The notes below the pieces were generated by a model, which saw only the letters and a program-made list of their open reading frames with translations, was not told the origin of the DNA and did not search any database. From contig JAENRP010000047.1 in assembly GCA_024741835.1 (NCBI GenBank), forward strand, positions 1 to 64,000: a stretch of DNA of 64,000 bases, written 5' to 3'. The stretch comes from Diplocarpon mali. Its lineage: Eukaryota; Ascomycota; Leotiomycetes; Helotiales; Drepanopezizaceae. Both the position numbers and the translations under genes were made by a program. Positions within the stretch are counted from its first letter, which is position 1, and each line of letters begins with the position of its first letter. Below are positions 59,895 through 64,000 of this stretch, one piece after another.

Positions 59895-60257
59895 GGTGGA
59901 AAATTTGGCGGCTGTTTTATTGGCTTAACATGACCTGCGAGGTCGAGATGCGCGTCGTCTGATCGAAACTCGCGTACTTCGGGTAGTAGACGCGCCAAAT
60001 GGATGTCAATATAATGCACGGACCTCTCAAACACGGTTCAAGCTCAAACAAACGAGGTCCTCATACGCTACCGTAGGCACTATGTTGGTAGGCCGTTAGG
60101 ATCTTTGTTTACTTCCAATTTATCAGGATTCAATGGAGCCTCTAGTACTCTACAATGACTACATGTTATTTTCAAGAACCCCAGAAGTTTTCCCTCCGAT
60201 TAGATACACCTGAACACCACGCTCACAAAATGATCAACTAATACAAAAGATTCCAGC
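59895..60257. other. Spacer between CENP-Q start and SEC6 stop
   Basis: Carries the CENP-Q promoter and SEC6 3' UTR; no extra feature. Confidence 0.55.
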
Positions 60258-62510
60258 CTATTTGACCTTCATCATAATCGTCTCTACACCCCTTACCACA
60301 TCAATCTGTGCTGCCCTCGCTTTGACGGCATTCAACATGCTCCTATCGAAATCGTCTCGGGCTCTCAACACGGCTTCCACCCAACTGAGCTGCAGATCCC
60401 AGTAATCCGCCTTGAACGCCGCGAAGACTTCTGGGACAACGCTCTTGTCAGCGTCAATAAGTTCCAAGAAACGTTCTGTGACTCTCCATTTCTGCTTCAT
60501 TTCATCTCCGACGTCGGGACTGAGAAAGCTGTTGTCGATGAACTCGAATGCGGTGGAGACGTCGTTAAAGAGCTTGTCTTTGTAAGGGTCTTGACGTTTG
60601 AACTTCGCGCCTTTGTTGCGTACGCTGGTAAGGTAGCGGACCAGGAGCTCGTCGGCGAGTTCTTCGATGAAGATGTCAAGGAGGGAGTGGTGGAGAACGA
60701 CTTTGTAATCACTAATGTACTCATCGAATGTGACAACCATCTGTTTAATGGCTGTGGCTGTATACCACTTCGGTGTGAAGAAATCCGGCATGACGCTCCT
60801 GAAGTCTACTGAGAAAACCAATTGGGCGAACTTAGCAATGCAGTGAGTACTGAAATCGACATAGACGTTCCGGAGATCTGAAATATCGACATCTGCTCTT
60901 TCAATGTACTGAGGTGAAACTAGAGGTTCGAACTTTTGCCGGAAGCTGGTAAGATATGCGAACTTGCCTGCCTCCTCGTTATCGTCGATGCAAGCAATCT
61001 GGTCATTCGCAGTAGCAACAAGCCAATCCTGCAGAGCTGGGAGAAGGTCCAGGTCAGGATTTGCGTAGTATTTAGCTGCTTCATCATCAAGCATCTTTTG
61101 CCAGTTCGCTTGCCTGGTCTTAAGTCGAAGTATCATAGCATCAATTACACCTTCAACTACGTCCATCCTTTGAGAAGTGCCAGCTGAGTCGATTTGTTCC
61201 CGTAACATCCGCCACATGTCGACCAGATTCTTTGTTCTGAAGTATCCGAACTCGTCCGTATCGAGGTTTCCACCTTCGACACTGCGCTCAATAAAGTCGT
61301 TCTGTTCCGTCTTGAAAATGCGATCGAGCCACTCGTCCAAGTACTTGATAACAAGCTGCCGGAAGTCTCTTACCAGCTCAGACTCCCGATCGTCCAGTAC
61401 ATGCGGCTCCAATTCATCTTGCTTAAACCCAAGCTTCGCCATTTTTTGGTAGTATTTCTCCGGCCAGTTGAGTATCGACAGCATATGCGCCGAGTCCGTC
61501 TCCGGGTCATCCACCATCCCAATGAGGAAATCGTGCATAAGTTTGTGATAAAGCTTGCCATACGTCTGGAATATCTTCCATTTCTTTGGCATTAGTGGTA
61601 CCATCCCCTGCTTGACGGCATTCAGATCGTTGAAGAACCACTTCAAGTTCTTATCAATCCTCGAAGGATCTTCCAGGAATGCCTGCTTCGACTCATTGAT
61701 CTCCTGCTCAGCATGGATCTGAATGGCCTGTATAAACTTCTCCTTATACCCTCTGACCTGCTTCGCTCCATCTGTGATACCCTGAAACCTCGCCGCCATC
61801 TCTTTGTGATCCTTCAGTGCGTCCTGCAAAGCCTTGATCCTCTTATCACTTCTCTCCTCCGCCTCGATGATAATCGCCAACCTCACCACCAGCCCATTGT
61901 TCCCGTTGATCAATACACTGATAAGGTTCAGTGCGATGTTACCAACATGCTCGTCAAACCACTCCACCGTGTCCTCCAGCCGCGTGAAGTAATCCTCCAG
62001 CGTACTCTGTGCACTTGGATCCTCTGCTCGCTGAATCTGTTCCATAGCGTCATCGCGTATATTCCTCAGCTGGGTCAACTCGTAGTGCACCGCCAGCAGG
62101 TTCGGCATATTCTCAGCATCCGCGTCGTCTTCCCTTAACAGGGCTTCGATTCGGTCCAGTCGCTCATTGAAGCTATCCAAGTTCACGCGCATCCTTTCCA
62201 CCGCACTGAAGTTCCTGTGTGTCTGGCTGACCAGATTGATGTTCGGGAAATCCCTAATCATGTTTTGCGCCTCGGCGCACAGCTTGTCGATCTTCATCAT
62301 TTCCTCCTTGATGAGCTGTACCGTCCGCTGACCATCTGTAATACCGTTCATGCCTGACTGTGTGATCTCCAGTTGCTCTTTCAAGCCGCTCCTTAGCTGT
62401 GAATCGACCGCGCCCTTCTTCCGTACGTATTCTAGCTTCATAGCGGAGATCTTATCAAGGTCATCAGGATGCCGCAGCAGCTCTGCTAACTTGATTGATG
62501 AGCTGTCCAT
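60258..62510 (-). CDS. sec6: Exocyst complex component SEC6, 750 aa
   Basis: Subunit of the octameric exocyst, which tethers secretory vesicles at growing hyphal tips and septa. One intronless frame. I chose the ATG at 62510 (MDSSSIKLAELLRHPDDLDK) because SEC6 proteins begin with this KLAELL helix; the frame remains open to an ATG at 62540. The N-terminal third is coiled coil (SAMKLEYVRKKGAVDSQLR, then LIKEEMMKIDKLCAEAQNMI). The C-terminal two thirds are the helical-bundle Sec6 domain, with KLGFKQDELEPHVLDDRESE, then NPDLDLLPALQDWLVATAND and VVTFDEYISDYKVVLHHSLL. The length is typical of fungal Sec6 (about 750). No damage seen. Confidence 0.95.
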   Translation of the reverse strand: MDSSSIKLAELLRHPDDLDKISAMKLEYVRKKGAVDSQLRSGLKEQLEITQSGMNGITDGQRTVQLIKEEMMKIDKLCAEAQNMIRDFPNINLVSQTHRNFSAVERMRVNLDSFNERLDRIEALLREDDADAENMPNLLAVHYELTQLRNIRDDAMEQIQRAEDPSAQSTLEDYFTRLEDTVEWFDEHVGNIALNLISVLINGNNGLVVRLAIIIEAEERSDKRIKALQDALKDHKEMAARFQGITDGAKQVRGYKEKFIQAIQIHAEQEINESKQAFLEDPSRIDKNLKWFFNDLNAVKQGMVPLMPKKWKIFQTYGKLYHKLMHDFLIGMVDDPETDSAHMLSILNWPEKYYQKMAKLGFKQDELEPHVLDDRESELVRDFRQLVIKYLDEWLDRIFKTEQNDFIERSVEGGNLDTDEFGYFRTKNLVDMWRMLREQIDSAGTSQRMDVVEGVIDAMILRLKTRQANWQKMLDDEAAKYYANPDLDLLPALQDWLVATANDQIACIDDNEEAGKFAYLTSFRQKFEPLVSPQYIERADVDISDLRNVYVDFSTHCIAKFAQLVFSVDFRSVMPDFFTPKWYTATAIKQMVVTFDEYISDYKVVLHHSLLDIFIEELADELLVRYLTSVRNKGAKFKRQDPYKDKLFNDVSTAFEFIDNSFLSPDVGDEMKQKWRVTERFLELIDADKSVVPEVFAAFKADYWDLQLSWVEAVLRARDDFDRSMLNAVKARAAQIDVVRGVETIMMKVK

Positions 62511-62788
62511 AATGATGACAGAATAAACGGCCTTGTCCAAATATTATGTTTCCTGGTGTTCAATCCATGCTTGGGGTTTTACGTGGTTCGGTTGGTGGTG
62601 ACTTCTGGCGAGGAGTTTATTGTCCGTCTAGCTCATGTTTCGGAATTTTCCCGAGCTCCGAATTTAAAGAACTTCATCACCTCTTTAGCTTGGCCCTGAA
62701 AGTCGTCCACTGTGAACTTCCCCCACCTCTAAGTAACTCTACCCACTGGCACGTCCAAAACAATAACTAACAATGATATGCAGTTACA
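62511..62788. promoter_or_regulatory. Shared promoter region of divergent SEC6 and mrpl33
   Basis: 278 bp separate the two start codons on opposite strands, so both core promoters must lie here. No individual element stands out with certainty. Confidence 0.6.
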
Positions 62789-63049
62789 ATGTCGTACTTC
62801 CGTATAACCCTCACCCGTTCCGGAATTGGCCTCACAAAACGAACCCAAGGCGTCCTCAAAGCCCTTGGTCTGCGCACACGAATGAAGACCGTCTTCCATC
62901 CCGTTTCCCCCGAGGTTGCCGGGCAGATCATGAAAGTCAAGGAATTGATCTCGGTCAGCGAAGTAGATAGGCCCTTGACGATACAAGAGCTGAAGGCAGA
63001 GAGGAAGCCAGATCCAGGGTTCTACATGGAGAAGGCGATGCCACGGTGA
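62789..63049 (+). CDS. mrpl33: Mitochondrial large-subunit ribosomal protein L33 (uL30m), 86 aa
   Basis: Small protein of the mitochondrial 54S subunit, homologous to bacterial L30. [20 protein letters not shown] followed by [20 protein letters not shown] is the complete L30 ferredoxin-like fold: first strand, RS-x-IGL loop, helix with VLKALGLR, and the V-x-x-x-V-x-P block. [19 protein letters not shown] completes the second helix and last strand. A short fungal tail ([14 protein letters not shown]) follows. The length matches yeast Mrpl33 (86 residues). A single exon. Confidence 0.93.
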   Translation: MSYFRITLTRSGIGLTKRTQGVLKALGLRTRMKTVFHPVSPEVAGQIMKVKELISVSEVDRPLTIQELKAERKPDPGFYMEKAMPR

Positions 63050-64000
63050 CCTAGGAGCGTGGGCGAAGAATGAGGAACGACATCAAGGGTTCTGGTGTAT
63101 ATTTTGGGGATTGAGAAGCGCTGGTCGATGCGCGGAAGGGGCTGGTTAGAAGGTCGGGCTATCTTAGGAATTGTGTTCATTCTCGAATACAACTCTACAA
63201 AGCCCAAAGGGCTCGCTGTGCGATATATGGGCGTGGCCAGGCGCCTCCAAACCGTATCAGACGTCGCCGGAGAGTAATATACAAATTGTTCAAATGGGCT
63301 TTGAAACAACCAGACGTGGAGAAAGACTCAGCAAGACTCCGAGCGTTGATGTACAACATATAAAGGAATGAATACGCAACCGCCAAGTTCTGCAGAACGT
63401 AAATCCCTGACTTGAAGTAACGAACCCCGTTGCGTGATCTCAAAGTATAGTAGCAAGGAAATATGACCTATGACTAATGAGAGCGAAACATTCGAATTGC
63501 CTTTTATGACTCCCAAGACCTAGTAGAAAACGCGGATGACTACCGATGTGCTTTCAGGAGCTCCGAAATTGAACTACGTAGTAGTCGTAAAACATGTAAT
63601 GTGCGCGAATGAATTCTTTCCATCGTCTCTGTCTGTTGCTAGACGGCCAGGGATGTGGAGGTTTCAACTCTGGCCGTGAAAGCCGATTGAGTGCGCCGAA
63701 ATGGACGAACGGTCACTTTTCCATACGGGAGCTCAAGAAATGGGATTCTTAGAGTAGATGTCAACTGAGATATCCCTCAACAGGAGGAGTCTGAAACATG
63801 GTAGAGCTAAATAGGCGATGTGATGTAGACAGAATTTACGACACTTCAGATTGAGGTTCACTGAAGCACTTGGGAATGGGATGATAGTTTCCAGTTGCCA
63901 ATTAGAGCGTCTATGCAAGGTGCCCTCGCAAGGTAACCTGTTGAAAATGCGCAGGGAACAATGGCATTATGACTCCCGCAAACCGAAGGTAAACTAAGCA
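63050..64000. other. Downstream region, no gene recognised
   Basis: Several overlapping ORFs under 100 codons on both strands (63022-63516) without recognisable content; probably mrpl33 3' UTR and spacer. Confidence 0.5.

Overview
The window comes from a filamentous ascomycete (Pezizomycotina). Evidence is the many 47-97 bp GT-AG introns, the Y-family polymerase iota, 2EXR, CENP-Q and AcuM-type genes, a secreted GH28 polygalacturonase, and repeats that carry the C-to-T footprint of repeat-induced point mutation (RIP). A plant-associated member of Leotiomycetes fits, but that placement is inference.

Bases 1 to about 27,100 are gene-free, RIP-mutated heterochromatin made of nested Ty3/gypsy chromovirus relics. 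CpA has been turned into TpA on both strands, so ORFs are full of TAA/TAG in place of CAA, CAG and TGG. The nest can be unpacked from LTR pairs and target-site duplications (TSDs). Host element B (+ strand, starts before the window, ends near 27.2 kb) was hit in its integrase by complete element A (1466-9031, 315-bp LTRs, TSD CTCCC). B was also hit in a third ORF by a reverse-oriented solo LTR of family A (TSD ATAAC). That solo LTR was split by element C (10910-26053, minus strand, 132-bp LTRs). C was split by element D (17332-24445, + strand, 235-bp LTRs, TSD CTAGA). A and B each carry an extra roughly 400-codon ORF between the chromodomain and the 3' LTR; the one in A has hydrophobic segments resembling membrane spans.

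From about 27.1 kb the sequence turns abruptly into normal, balanced DNA with genes. Left to right: an unrecognised conserved-looking protein (-), DNA polymerase iota (+), a 2EXR-family protein (+), an AT-rich gene-poor stretch with small perfect hairpins, an endopolygalacturonase (-), a long gap, a TMEM135-like membrane protein (-), a bHLH transcription factor (+), a decayed zinc-type alcohol dehydrogenase pseudogene (+), then four minus-strand genes in a row: the meiotic ZIP4/SPO22 protein, an AcuM/Rds2-type gluconeogenesis regulator, the kinetochore protein CENP-Q/Fta7, and exocyst subunit SEC6. SEC6 is divergent from the mitochondrial ribosomal protein L33 gene (+), and the last 950 bp hold nothing I can call.

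The genes are ordinary housekeeping and regulatory loci, not a cluster with one purpose. The most unusual material is the nested transposon stack, the asymmetric RIP damage between LTR copies, the extra downstream ORFs, and several very small exons (12, 18 and 23 nt, and an ATG-only coding exon).
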